Positions 24,770 through 32,895 of a stretch of DNA of 44,030 bases are shown piece by piece; the stretch's first letter is position 1, and each line of letters starts with the position of its first letter. The DNA lies in NCBI GenBank assembly GCA_900320595.1, contig ONSW01000008.1, positions 1 through 44,030 of the forward strand, read 5' to 3'. Source of the stretch: an uncultured Eubacteriales bacterium (lineage in GTDB: Bacteria > Bacillota > Clostridia > Oscillospirales > Oscillospiraceae). The position numbers and the translations under genes were made by a program. Under the pieces are notes generated by a model, which ran no database searches, was not told where the DNA came from, and saw only the letters and a program-made list of their open reading frames with translations.

Positions 24770-25789
24770 TTACTCCTCGCCGTATCCCATCGGGTTCTTC
24801 GACTGCCAGGCCCAGGTGTCGCGGCACATGTCGTCGAGATTGTACTGCGCCTTCCAGCCGAGAAGCTGCGCGCTCTTGTCGGGGCTGGAGTAGACGGTGG
24901 CCAGATCGCCGGGGCGGCGCGGCGCGATCTCATACGGGATCTTCACGCCGGTCACGCGCTCGAAGGCCTTGACCATATCGAGCACGCTGTATCCCTGACC
25001 GGTGCCGAGGTTGAACACGCTCTCGCCGCGGTGGGTCTGCATATATTCGATGGCCGCGACGTGGCCGCGTGCAAGGTCGACAACGTGGATATAATCGCGC
25101 ACGCCGGTACCGTCGTGGGTGTTGTAGTCGTCACCGAAAACGTTCAGATGATCCCGACGGCCGACCGCGACCTGCGCGATAAAGGGCATCAGATTGTTCG
25201 GGATGCCGCGCGGGTCCTCGCCGATCAGACCGCTGCTGTGCGCGCCGATGGGGTTGAAGTAACGCAGCAGACTGACGGAGAAATCATCCACCGCGTGTGC
25301 GGTGTCGCGCAGAATCTGCTCGGACATATACTTGGTCCAGCCGTAGGGGTTGGTGCAGTGGCCGGTGTTGGAATCCTCGCGCAGCGGCATCTCGTTGTCG
25401 CCGGAGTAGACCGTGGCCGAGGAGGAGAACACGATGTTCTTCACGCCGTGGTCGCGCATCGCCTCGCACAGGCGAACGGTGGAAAACAGGTTGTTGTCAT
25501 AGTATTCCAGCGGCATCGCGACCGATTCGCCCACGGCCTTGAGTCCGGCGAAATGGATCGCACAGTCGATGTTATGCTTTTCAAAGATCCTGTCGAGCGC
25601 CGCACGGTCGCGCACGTCGTTTTCATAAAAGGCGACGGGCTTGCCCGTGATCTGCTCGACGCGCTCCACGGCCTTGTGGCTGGAGTTGACGAGGTTGTCG
25701 ATGACGATGACATTGTGCCCGCGCTCGAGCAGTTCTACGCAGGTATGGCTGCCGATATAGCCGGCGCCGCCGGTGACGAGTACATTCAT
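24770..25789 (-). CDS. galE: UDP-glucose 4-epimerase
   Basis: NAD-dependent short-chain dehydrogenase-type enzyme of 339 residues converting UDP-glucose to UDP-galactose. NAD motif GGAGYIGSH lies at 7-15. The catalytic pair sits in NPYGWTKYMSEQ (Tyr-x3-Lys), with SSSATVYSG before it. Other matches are RYFNPIGAHSSGLIGEDP, YIHVVDLARGHVAAI and FNLGTGQGYSVLDMV. The ATG at 25789 follows AAAGGAGAAAG. It lies 21 bases downstream of a sugar nucleotidyltransferase gene, forming a UDP-sugar supply pair. Confidence 0.97.
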   Translation of the reverse strand: MNVLVTGGAGYIGSHTCVELLERGHNVIVIDNLVNSSHKAVERVEQITGKPVAFYENDVRDRAALDRIFEKHNIDCAIHFAGLKAVGESVAMPLEYYDNNLFSTVRLCEAMRDHGVKNIVFSSSATVYSGDNEMPLREDSNTGHCTNPYGWTKYMSEQILRDTAHAVDDFSVSLLRYFNPIGAHSSGLIGEDPRGIPNNLMPFIAQVAVGRRDHLNVFGDDYNTHDGTGVRDYIHVVDLARGHVAAIEYMQTHRGESVFNLGTGQGYSVLDMVKAFERVTGVKIPYEIAPRRPGDLATVYSSPDKSAQLLGWKAQYNLDDMCRDTWAWQSKNPMGYGEE

Positions 25790-25810
25790 GCTCTTACTTT
25801 CTCCTTTTAT

Positions 25811-26719
25811 TTAATCCAAAAGTGTTTCGGGATAAATGCCGCGCTCGCGCAGCGAGGCAATATAGGCGATCACGTCGGGGAGATCCTCCTGGTAGGTGAT
25901 GCCGTGCCAGATCTCGTGGCAGGGCAGGACGCGCACCGCAGCCTTGCCCTCTTCGATCAGCGCGTTGGCAACCGAGGGAAGGAAGTACTCGCACTTGAGC
26001 GGGTTGCGCGCGACGTTCTCTGCGTACCAGGCGGGGAAGCGGGCGACGAGCTCTTGCAGCATTTGCTGGCCGAAGCCCCAGAAGTTCATGCTCACGGGGC
26101 TGTCGCCGGAGAGGGGGATGAAGGTCTCGCCGTCCTCGGTATAGGCCGCGTCGCTGCCGCGCTTTTCGATGTGCGTGCGCTCGGTCACACCGGTGAGGAA
26201 ACCGTCCTCCACCCGGCAGACGCCGCGCGCGACCGAGCCGTTTTCCGTCACGGTGTTTCGCAGCAGATAGGCCACCATGGCGTGCTCATTCTCCGGCCGC
26301 TCGCTGACAAGATAGTCATAAAGCGCCTTGTAGGCGCCGGGACCGTAAAAATCGTCGGCGTTGATCACGGCAAAGGGCCCATCGACCGTACCGGCGCAGC
26401 AGGCCACGGCGTGGCCGGTACCCCAGGGCTTGACGCGCCCCTCGGGCACGGCGCAGCCCTCCGGCAGCTTCTCCAGCTGCTGAAAGACATACTTTACGTC
26501 GAAATACTTTTCCATCCTGCGGCCGACGGCGTTTTTGAAATCTTCCTCGATCTCGTGCTTGATCACGAAGGCGACCTTCCGGAAGCCGGCGCGGTAGGCG
26601 TCGAAGAGCGAAAAGTCGATGATGGCGTGTCCGTGCTCGTCCACGGCCTTGATCTGCTTGAGTCCGCCGAAGCGGCTGCCCATACCGGCGGCCAAAATGA
26701 CAAGAGTAGGTTCCTGCAT
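25811..26719 (-). CDS. Sugar nucleotidyltransferase family protein
   Basis: Protein of 302 residues with the glucose-1-phosphate nucleotidyltransferase fold. The N-terminal LAAGMGSRFGGLKQIKAVDE is the nucleotide-binding signature, and NADDFYG gives the metal-binding Asp region. AFVIKHEIEEDFKNAVGRRM and NPLKCEYFLPSVANALIEEG are also typical. Its substrate may be a hexose-1-phosphate with UTP or another NTP, consistent with galE downstream. It does not have the length or repeats of GalU (about 290 residues with a different C-terminus), so I do not name it. The ATG at 26719 lies 25 bases after the MBL gene. Confidence 0.85.
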   Translation of the reverse strand: MQEPTLVILAAGMGSRFGGLKQIKAVDEHGHAIIDFSLFDAYRAGFRKVAFVIKHEIEEDFKNAVGRRMEKYFDVKYVFQQLEKLPEGCAVPEGRVKPWGTGHAVACCAGTVDGPFAVINADDFYGPGAYKALYDYLVSERPENEHAMVAYLLRNTVTENGSVARGVCRVEDGFLTGVTERTHIEKRGSDAAYTEDGETFIPLSGDSPVSMNFWGFGQQMLQELVARFPAWYAENVARNPLKCEYFLPSVANALIEEGKAAVRVLPCHEIWHGITYQEDLPDVIAYIASLRERGIYPETLLD

Positions 26720-26744
26720 GTCTCGATCCTCTGTTTCCCTTCTT

Positions 26745-27353
26745 TTAAAGTTTCATAGCCTCGCGGCAATAATAGTTGAACATGCGCTCGCGCTCGAGCG
26801 TGGTAGAGTCCATGTGCCCCGGATAGACCTCATAGTCGCCGGGGAGCGAGCAGATCCGCTTGAGCGAAAGCATCTCCTCGTGCGCGTCGCCGCCCTCGAG
26901 ATCGACGCGGCCGCAGCTGCCGCGGAAGAGCGTGTCGCCGGTGAAAAGCGCGTTTTCACAGCGGATCGTCACGCCGCCCGGCGTGTGGCCGGGGGTGGCA
27001 ATGATCTCAAAGCGAAGACCCGCCTCGTCGATCACGTCGCCGTCGTCATAGTCGATGCCGCCCTTGGGCAGACAATAGGGCAGATGATAAGACCGCCCGC
27101 CCTTGTCGTCGCGGGTGTTCATATAGACGGTGGCTCCCGTCTCCTCGGCGACAGCGTCGGCGGCGCCGACGTGGTCATAGTGGCCGTGGGTGATCATGAT
27201 CGCGCGGCAGGAAAGATGATTGCTCTCAATATAATCGAGGATCGTGTTGCTCTCGTCGCCGGGATCGATGACGACGCACTCAAGCGTCTTCTCGTTCGTG
27301 ACGACATAGCAGTTTTCCTCCAGCTGCCCCACGGGCAGAGTTTTGATCAGCAT
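26745..27353 (-). CDS. MBL-fold metallo-hydrolase (glyoxalase II-like)
   Basis: Protein of 202 residues with the metallo-beta-lactamase fold. The metal motif THGHYDH (HxHxDH) lies near residue 55, and GHTPGG and YPGHMD provide the later His ligands. GDTLFRGSCGRVDLEGG is typical of the group of glyoxalase II-like hydrolases common in Firmicutes. The substrate is unknown; thioester hydrolysis is the usual inference. The gene starts three bases after dtd and is part of the recJ-rsh-dtd array. Confidence 0.92.
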   Translation of the reverse strand: MLIKTLPVGQLEENCYVVTNEKTLECVVIDPGDESNTILDYIESNHLSCRAIMITHGHYDHVGAADAVAEETGATVYMNTRDDKGGRSYHLPYCLPKGGIDYDDGDVIDEAGLRFEIIATPGHTPGGVTIRCENALFTGDTLFRGSCGRVDLEGGDAHEEMLSLKRICSLPGDYEVYPGHMDSTTLERERMFNYYCREAMKL

Positions 27354-27356
27354 CTT

Positions 27357-27800
27357 TCAAAGCTCCTTTGTGTCGAGAATGATCGTAATGGGGCCGTCGT
27401 TGACGGAGGCGACGAACATCTCCGCGCCGAACTGCCCGGTCTCCACCTTAAAGCCGCGCGCGCGGCACTCGCTGATGACCAGCTCATAAAGCGGGATCGC
27501 CTTTTCCGGGCGCGCCGCGTGGGAAAAGCCCGGACGACGGGAGCGGCAGTCGGCGAAAAGCGTAAACTGGCTGATGATCAGCAGTTCCGCACCGGCCGGC
27601 CCGGGGGCGATGTTCATCTTGCCCTGCTCATCTTCAAAAACGCGCAGACCGCAGATCTTGTCGGCGATCTTCTTCGCTTCCGCTTCGGTGTCGTCCTCAT
27701 GCACGCCGAGCAGGATCAGAAAACCCTTTCCGATCTCGCCGGCGATCTCTCCGCCGATCTCGACGGAGGCGTTCAGAACGCGTGTCACGACAGCTCTCAT
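27357..27800 (-). CDS. dtd: D-aminoacyl-tRNA deacylase
   Basis: Enzyme of 147 residues that removes D-amino acids wrongly attached to tRNA. The active-site motifs are LLIISQFTLFADCRSRRPGF and VNDGPITI near the C-terminus. Length is standard. It sits between rsh and the MBL hydrolase in the order rsh-dtd-MBL, which is common in Firmicutes. The ATG follows rsh by 12 bases. Confidence 0.97.
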   Translation of the reverse strand: MRAVVTRVLNASVEIGGEIAGEIGKGFLILLGVHEDDTEAEAKKIADKICGLRVFEDEQGKMNIAPGPAGAELLIISQFTLFADCRSRRPGFSHAARPEKAIPLYELVISECRARGFKVETGQFGAEMFVASVNDGPITIILDTKEL

Positions 27801-27812
27801 ATTGAAAACTCC

Positions 27813-30065
27813 TTACTTTCCGTTTCTTACGACCTCGGATACGCCGGGGATCGAGGAAAGTCGCCCCATGACGTACTTCAGCTCGGCCAGGTTCTTGATC
27901 TCCAGCGTGATCGTGGTGATGGCCGTGCCGGCGTTGTCGCGCGCCGAGAGCGTCCGCACCTTGGCGTTGAGCGAATTGAGCACCGTCGCGATGTCCATGA
28001 CGAGACCCGAGCGGTCCTTGGCGATGATCGTCAGCGTCGTGACATAGTTGTCGGTGATGTGGTCGGACCACGAGACGTCGATCCAGCGGCCGTCGTTCTC
28101 GTGGCTTGCGATGCTGCTGCGATAGTTTTCACAGTCGCGGCGGTGGATCGAAACGCCCTGGCCGCGCGTGATAAAGCCGACGATGTCGTCGCCGGGCACA
28201 GGCGTGCAGCAGCGGGAGAATTTGACAAGACAGTTGTCCAGCCCCGCCACGAGCACGCCGTGGATGGGCTTGCCGGTCTGCTTGGCGGCGGCCTGTTCGC
28301 GCCGCTCGGCCGCCTCGGTCAGCTTGTCGACGGTGGTCTTGCGGTCGGGCTTCTGCACGCGGGCATACTCGTCCTTCAGCCGGTTGGCCGCCCGCGTGGC
28401 GGTCATGCCGCCGTAGCCGATCGCGGCATACAGATCGTCGACGTTGGAGTAAGAGAGCCTGCGCAGGATCGGGGACATGATCGCCTCGTCGAGCACGTCG
28501 TCCAGGCTCAGCCCGTTGTGCTTGAGCTCGTCGTCGAGCATCTCGCGGCCGCGGATGACGTTCTCCTCGCGCCGCTCGCGCTTGTACCACTGCTTGATCT
28601 TGGTGCGGGCGCTGCCGCTCTTGGCGATGTTCAGCCAATCGCGGCTGGGGCCGGGGGCCGACTTGGACGTGCGGATCTCGACGATGTCGCCGTTCTGCAG
28701 CACATAGTCAAAGGTCACGATCCTGCCGTTGACGCTGGCGGAGACCATGTGGTTGCCGACGTCGGAGTGGATCATATAGGCAAAGTCGATCGGCGTCGCG
28801 CCGGCGGGGAGGTTGATGACGTCTCCCTTGGGGGAGAAGACGAACACCTCGTCGGCAAACATGTCGATCTTGAGATTGTGGAAAAAGTCCTGCGCGTCGG
28901 ATTCCTGCTGGCTTTCGAGCAGACGGCGGACCCAGGCAAAGCGATCCTCGTCGCCGGCGCGCAGCACGGCGCTGCTGTCGCCCATCTTGTATTTCCAGTG
29001 CGCCGCGATGCCGTATTCGGCCGTGTGGTGCATCTCCCAGGTGCGGATCTGCACCTCGAAAGGGATGCCCTCGCTGCCGATGACGGTGGTGTGGACGCTC
29101 TGATACATGTTGGGCTTCGGGGTGGAGATATAATCCTTAAAGCGCCCGGGAACGGGCTTGAACATATCGTGAATGACGCCGAGCACATTGTAGCAGTCCG
29201 GGATCGTGTCGACAATCACGCGGAAGGCGCACAGATCGAAGATACCGCTGATGTCAAGCTTCTGGGCGTACATCTTGCGGTAGATGCTGTAAACATGCTT
29301 GATGCGGCTGTAGATCGTCGCGTGGATGCCCTCCTCGTCGAGGCGGCGCTGGATCTTTTCCTCAACAGCCGACATAAAGGCCTCAAACTGGGGCATGCGG
29401 CTTTCAAGCGAGTCGGTGATCTCTTTATATCCGGCGGGGTCGAGATACTGCAGCGAGAGGTCTTCGAGCTCCCACTTGACGCGCTGGATACCGAGACGGT
29501 GCGCGATGGGGGCGTAGATTTCCATCGTTTCAAGCGACTTTGAGCGCTGCTTTTCCGTGGACTGATAGGCCATCGTGCGCATATTGTGCAGCCTGTCGGC
29601 GATCTTGATGAGGATGACGCGGATGTCCTTGGCCATGGCCATGAGCATCTTGCGGATGTTCTCCATCTGCTCGTCTTCGACGCTGGTATACTGCACGCGC
29701 GTCAGCTTGGTGACGCCCTCGACGATGTCGGCGACAGCCGTCCCGAACGAGCGGGCGATGTCGGCATGGGTCAGATCGGTATCCTCGATCACGTCGTGCA
29801 GCAGCGCGGCGACGATCGAATCCTCGTCAAGCCCCATGTCCACCGTGATGTCGGCGGCCGCGACGCAGTGCGTCACATAGGGCGAGCAGCCGTCCTTGCG
29901 CAGCTGCCCGGCATGCGCGCTGCGCGCCATCTCATAGGCCGCACGGACGCGGTCAAGGTCAACGCCGTGGCAGTTGGCGCGGATCTTTTCCTCCAGCTCG
30001 GCATACATCTTGTCGGGGTCAAGCGGTGTGCTTTGCAGCTTTCCTTTTTCGGCTTCTTTCTCCAT
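27813..30065 (-). CDS. Bifunctional (p)ppGpp synthetase/hydrolase (Rel/SpoT)
   Basis: Stringent-response enzyme of 750 residues that makes and degrades ppGpp in response to ribosome signals. The N-terminal HD hydrolase domain (about 45-195) has THCVAAADITVDMGL, ALLHDVIEDTDL and IADRLHNMRTM. The synthetase domain has a Gram-positive RFKD motif in GRFKDYISTPKPNMYQSVHT, then EVQIRTWEMHHTAEYGIAAHW. TGS (VFVFSPKGDVINLPAGATPI), a Cys/His-containing region and a C-terminal ACT domain follow. The ATG at 30065 is preferred to a TTG at 30080: GAGG precedes it, and it starts 11 bases after the recJ stop. Both activities look intact. Confidence 0.96.
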   Translation of the reverse strand: MEKEAEKGKLQSTPLDPDKMYAELEEKIRANCHGVDLDRVRAAYEMARSAHAGQLRKDGCSPYVTHCVAAADITVDMGLDEDSIVAALLHDVIEDTDLTHADIARSFGTAVADIVEGVTKLTRVQYTSVEDEQMENIRKMLMAMAKDIRVILIKIADRLHNMRTMAYQSTEKQRSKSLETMEIYAPIAHRLGIQRVKWELEDLSLQYLDPAGYKEITDSLESRMPQFEAFMSAVEEKIQRRLDEEGIHATIYSRIKHVYSIYRKMYAQKLDISGIFDLCAFRVIVDTIPDCYNVLGVIHDMFKPVPGRFKDYISTPKPNMYQSVHTTVIGSEGIPFEVQIRTWEMHHTAEYGIAAHWKYKMGDSSAVLRAGDEDRFAWVRRLLESQQESDAQDFFHNLKIDMFADEVFVFSPKGDVINLPAGATPIDFAYMIHSDVGNHMVSASVNGRIVTFDYVLQNGDIVEIRTSKSAPGPSRDWLNIAKSGSARTKIKQWYKRERREENVIRGREMLDDELKHNGLSLDDVLDEAIMSPILRRLSYSNVDDLYAAIGYGGMTATRAANRLKDEYARVQKPDRKTTVDKLTEAAERREQAAAKQTGKPIHGVLVAGLDNCLVKFSRCCTPVPGDDIVGFITRGQGVSIHRRDCENYRSSIASHENDGRWIDVSWSDHITDNYVTTLTIIAKDRSGLVMDIATVLNSLNAKVRTLSARDNAGTAITTITLEIKNLAELKYVMGRLSSIPGVSEVVRNGK

Positions 30066-30076
30066 GGCTGTTATCC

Positions 30077-32086
30077 TCAAATCGATTTCAGTGCGCGGAT
30101 GATTTCGGTGTTCTCCAGATCGGCCTTGCCTTCGATCTCCGCCTTTTCGGCGCCGTAGATCCCGCCGTCGGGGGAGGAGAGAAGACCGACCTCACGCAGC
30201 ACGGCCAGACACAGACAATAGGTCTCCTCCGCCATACCGGCCGGAGCAGAGGCGAGGATCTCCTCCGCCGTCGGGGCAAGACGGAAGCCGTCCTGCTCGG
30301 CCATGTGCCAGACGCGGATAAAATCGCTTCGCTCGGGGCAATAGGCGGCAGCGGCCCATAGCGCGCCGCGCTCGCCGTTCAGGATCCTGGCGCAGAGCGC
30401 GCCCCCGTCGTGGAGCCGCAGTGCGCTGACAAGCAGCTGCACCGAGACGTGACCGTGAAATTCGTTGATCTGCGGGGTGAAGGCAACGTCCACCGTGTCG
30501 CCGCTGTGAAGCGAAAGCTCCGCCGCGGTGTGGGAAAAAAAGATCCCTTCAAAGCTCTCGCGCCCAAGCCGGACGCGGATGCGCAGATGCTTGCCGCCGC
30601 CGACGTCGGATGCACTTTCCAGCTTGACGCCGCACAGACACATCGTCGGACGGGGATTGGCGTTGCCGAACGGCTCGAGCAGGTCGAGAGCCTTGACGTT
30701 TTCAATGCTCAAAAGCTCCGGATCACAGATCAGCAGATCCGGCTGGACCTCCGGTACGGGGGCGGGTCGATTGTCGCGGTAATAGCGCGCGAGCGCGGCG
30801 CGGAAATCATCCAGCTTGTCGCTGCGGATGTTCAGCCCCGCGGCGAGCGCGTGGCCGCCGAAGCCGATGAGGTGTTCCGAGCAGGCGGAGAGCGCGTCGA
30901 AAAGGTTGAAGCCGCCGTAGCTGCGGCACGAGCCCTTTCCCACCTCGCCGCTGAGACAGACCATGATCGCGGGCAGCGAATACTGCTCGGCAAGCCTTGA
31001 GGCGGCGATGCCGATCACGCCCTGGTGCCATTTGTCGCTCGCCAGCACGATCGGCGCGTCCGGCTCGGTTTCGGCGAGCATCTCGTTCGCCTCGCGCCAG
31101 ATGTCGGTTTCGATGCTCTGACGTTTGCGGTTGAGCTCGCACAGCTCCACGGCCAGGGCCGTAGCCTCTGCCGGATCAGAGCTCATCAGCAGCTTTTCCG
31201 CCGTAGCGGGGCAGCCGAGCCGCCCTGCGGCGTTGAGACGCGGAGCGAGCGAAAAGCCGATCGTCGCGGCGGTGAGCTTGCGATTGTCGACGCCGGCCTC
31301 GCGCAGCATGGCTGCGATGCCGGGGCGAGGTGAACTCTCGATCTTTTCAAGCCCCCGGCGGACGAGATAGCGGTTTTCCCCCACGAGCGGCATGACGTCC
31401 GCGACCGTGCCGACAGCGGCAAGATCGCAGTAGCGCTCCACCATCTCGTGGGTCTTTCCCTCGCAGGCACAGACAAGTTTGAGCGCAACGCCGACGCCGG
31501 CCAGATAGTGATTGGGATAGGGCTCGCCCGGCCGCTTGCAGTCGACGACCGCGACTGCTGCCGGCAGGGAAGAATCGCCGCACTCGTGATGGTCTGTGAT
31601 GATCATGTCGACCCCGAGCGACGCGGCATAGCGCGCCTCCTCGTGCGCGGTGATGCCGCAGTCGACTGTGATGATCAGACTCACACCCTGACTGTGGAGC
31701 ACATCGACGGCGCTGTCGTTCAGACCGTAGCCTTCCTCGCTGCGGTCCGGAATATAGGACAGGCACCTGAGCCCCTTGTAGCGCAGATAGTCCGTCAGCA
31801 GACAGGTCGAGGTGATGCCGTCGACGTCATAGTCGCCGTACACGGCCACCGTTTCTCCCGCCTCGATGGCGCGGTGGACGCGCGCGACCGCCTTCGGCAT
31901 GTCCGAGAGGAGCATGGGGTCGTGCAGCAGCTCTTCTCCGCCGTTTATCAGCGTGTCCATCTCCTGCCGGGAAGTGACGCCGCGCAGCGCCAGCACCGCG
32001 GCAAGCAGCCGCGGGCAGCCCGCATCCAGCAGCTCCTGCGGGAAAGACGGCCTGTCATAAGGGATCTTCCATTCTTTTCGATTCAT
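30077..32086 (-). CDS. recJ: Single-stranded-DNA-specific exonuclease RecJ
   Basis: DHH/DHHA1 5'-3' exonuclease of 669 residues in recombination and mismatch repair. DHH motifs are VYGDYDVDGITSTCLLTDYL, ITVDCGITAHEEARYA and ITDHHECGDSSLPAAVAVVD, plus a family region VIGIAASRLAEQYSLPAIM with GGHALAAGLNIRSDKLDD (DHHA1). An OB-fold and extra C-terminal region follow from about residue 450. It is the first gene of a long minus-strand array (recJ-rsh-dtd-MBL-nucleotidyltransferase-galE); the rsh ATG lies 11 bases after its stop. The ATG has only a weak ribosome binding site (AAGAAAG). Confidence 0.96.
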   Translation of the reverse strand: MNRKEWKIPYDRPSFPQELLDAGCPRLLAAVLALRGVTSRQEMDTLINGGEELLHDPMLLSDMPKAVARVHRAIEAGETVAVYGDYDVDGITSTCLLTDYLRYKGLRCLSYIPDRSEEGYGLNDSAVDVLHSQGVSLIITVDCGITAHEEARYAASLGVDMIITDHHECGDSSLPAAVAVVDCKRPGEPYPNHYLAGVGVALKLVCACEGKTHEMVERYCDLAAVGTVADVMPLVGENRYLVRRGLEKIESSPRPGIAAMLREAGVDNRKLTAATIGFSLAPRLNAAGRLGCPATAEKLLMSSDPAEATALAVELCELNRKRQSIETDIWREANEMLAETEPDAPIVLASDKWHQGVIGIAASRLAEQYSLPAIMVCLSGEVGKGSCRSYGGFNLFDALSACSEHLIGFGGHALAAGLNIRSDKLDDFRAALARYYRDNRPAPVPEVQPDLLICDPELLSIENVKALDLLEPFGNANPRPTMCLCGVKLESASDVGGGKHLRIRVRLGRESFEGIFFSHTAAELSLHSGDTVDVAFTPQINEFHGHVSVQLLVSALRLHDGGALCARILNGERGALWAAAAYCPERSDFIRVWHMAEQDGFRLAPTAEEILASAPAGMAEETYCLCLAVLREVGLLSSPDGGIYGAEKAEIEGKADLENTEIIRALKSI

Positions 32087-32121
32087 AACATCTTTCTTTA
32101 CCTTATTTTTATTAATAACTT

Positions 32122-32150
32122 ATCATACCAAAGATTTCCCGATATTTCAA
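32122..32150 (-). promoter_or_regulatory. Promoter of the recJ array
   Basis: On the minus strand TTGAAA (32145-32150), a 17-base spacer and TATGAT (32122-32127) stand about 35 bases before the recJ ATG. Confidence 0.75.
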
Positions 32151-32173
32151 TAGTTAGCCCCGCAGAGACAAAC

Positions 32174-32203
32174 ACGCCCCGGGAAAAGCCTTCCCGGGGC
32201 GTA
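32174..32203 (-). terminator. Terminator of the LOG-family gene
   Basis: ACGCCCCGGGAA pairs with TTCCCGGGGCGT around five bases. GTTTGT follows on the minus strand. It lies about 10 bases past the stop of the minus-strand gene. Confidence 0.75.
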
Positions 32204-32210
32204 ACTGCCG

Positions 32211-32786
32211 TCATTTGATCCAGTTTTTGATCGCGCGCGTTTCACCACTCGTTGGTGCGAGCGCGGCGGCAAGCGCCTCTTCCTCCGTGGCGCACAGCGG
32301 GAGACAGGCGAGAGCGTCCCGCGCCGTAAAGCCCTTTTCAATCGAATCGGCGATCAGAGTGTAAAGAGCGTCGAAATACCCGAGTGTGTTGAGCAGTACG
32401 ATGTTTTTCCCGTGCCGTCCGAGGAGACGCAGCGTAAAGACCTCGAAAAACTCCTCCAGCGTGCCCACGCCGCCGGGCAGAACGATAAAGGCGTCCGCGA
32501 GCTCCTCCATTTTGCTCTTGCGCTCGGCCATTGTATCGGTAAAGATAAACTCGCCGTGTTCCTTGAAAAGGACGTCGCCCTCGTCAAAAAACCGCGGCGC
32601 AATCCCGACAAGACCGCCGCCGGCGTCGATCACGCCCTCGGCGCAGGCGCCCATCAGCCCGTCGCGTCCGCCGCCGTACACAAGCGTATGCCCGCCGCGG
32701 CCGATCAGCACGCCGAGACGGCGCGCCGCGTCGTAGTATTCCTTTTCCAGCCTGTCGCTCGAGGCGCCGAAAATGCAGATATTCAT
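32211..32786 (-). CDS. LOG-family (TIGR00730) Rossmann-fold phosphoribohydrolase
   Basis: Protein of 191 residues of the LONELY GUY family, which releases a base from nucleoside 5'-monophosphates. The family motif PGGVGTLEE lies near residue 98, with YGGGRDGLMG near residue 39 and AERKSKM ahead of it. GRGGHTLV and LLNTLGYFDALYTLI also match. The ATG at 32786 is chosen because AGGAAG precedes it and homology starts there. It stands alone and diverges from the metal ABC transporter operon. Its substrate in bacteria is poorly known. Confidence 0.92.
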   Translation of the reverse strand: MNICIFGASSDRLEKEYYDAARRLGVLIGRGGHTLVYGGGRDGLMGACAEGVIDAGGGLVGIAPRFFDEGDVLFKEHGEFIFTDTMAERKSKMEELADAFIVLPGGVGTLEEFFEVFTLRLLGRHGKNIVLLNTLGYFDALYTLIADSIEKGFTARDALACLPLCATEEEALAAALAPTSGETRAIKNWIK

Positions 32787-32808
32787 GCTTCCTGCCCGCT
32801 TTCTGTAT

Positions 32809-32820
32809 GATTGCAATCAT
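32809..32820. promoter_or_regulatory. 12-base palindrome upstream of the metal ABC operon
   Basis: TGATTGCAATCA is a perfect palindrome in the divergent region between the LOG-family gene and the metal-binding lipoprotein gene. It could be an operator, but it does not match a metal-regulator box I can name. Confidence 0.3.
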
Positions 32821-32859
32821 TTTAATCCGCCGCCGCGGGCGCTGTCAATGAAGATTTCC

Positions 32860-32888
32860 TTGCAAAGGGCGGCGGCTTGTTGTAAGAT
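32860..32888 (+). promoter_or_regulatory. Putative promoter of the metal ABC operon
   Basis: TTGCAA (32860-32865), a 17-base spacer and TAAGAT (32883-32888). The predicted transcription start falls within a base or two of the ATG at 32896, which lacks a ribosome binding site, suggesting a leaderless message. Confidence 0.5.
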
Positions 32889-32895
32889 GGTCAGC

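Noticed and set aside
25031-29543. Two long plus-strand frames (575 and 974 codons) opposite galE, rsh and neighbours
   Set aside because: Both lie antisense to well recognised minus-strand genes and have the low-complexity composition of shadows. No start signals.
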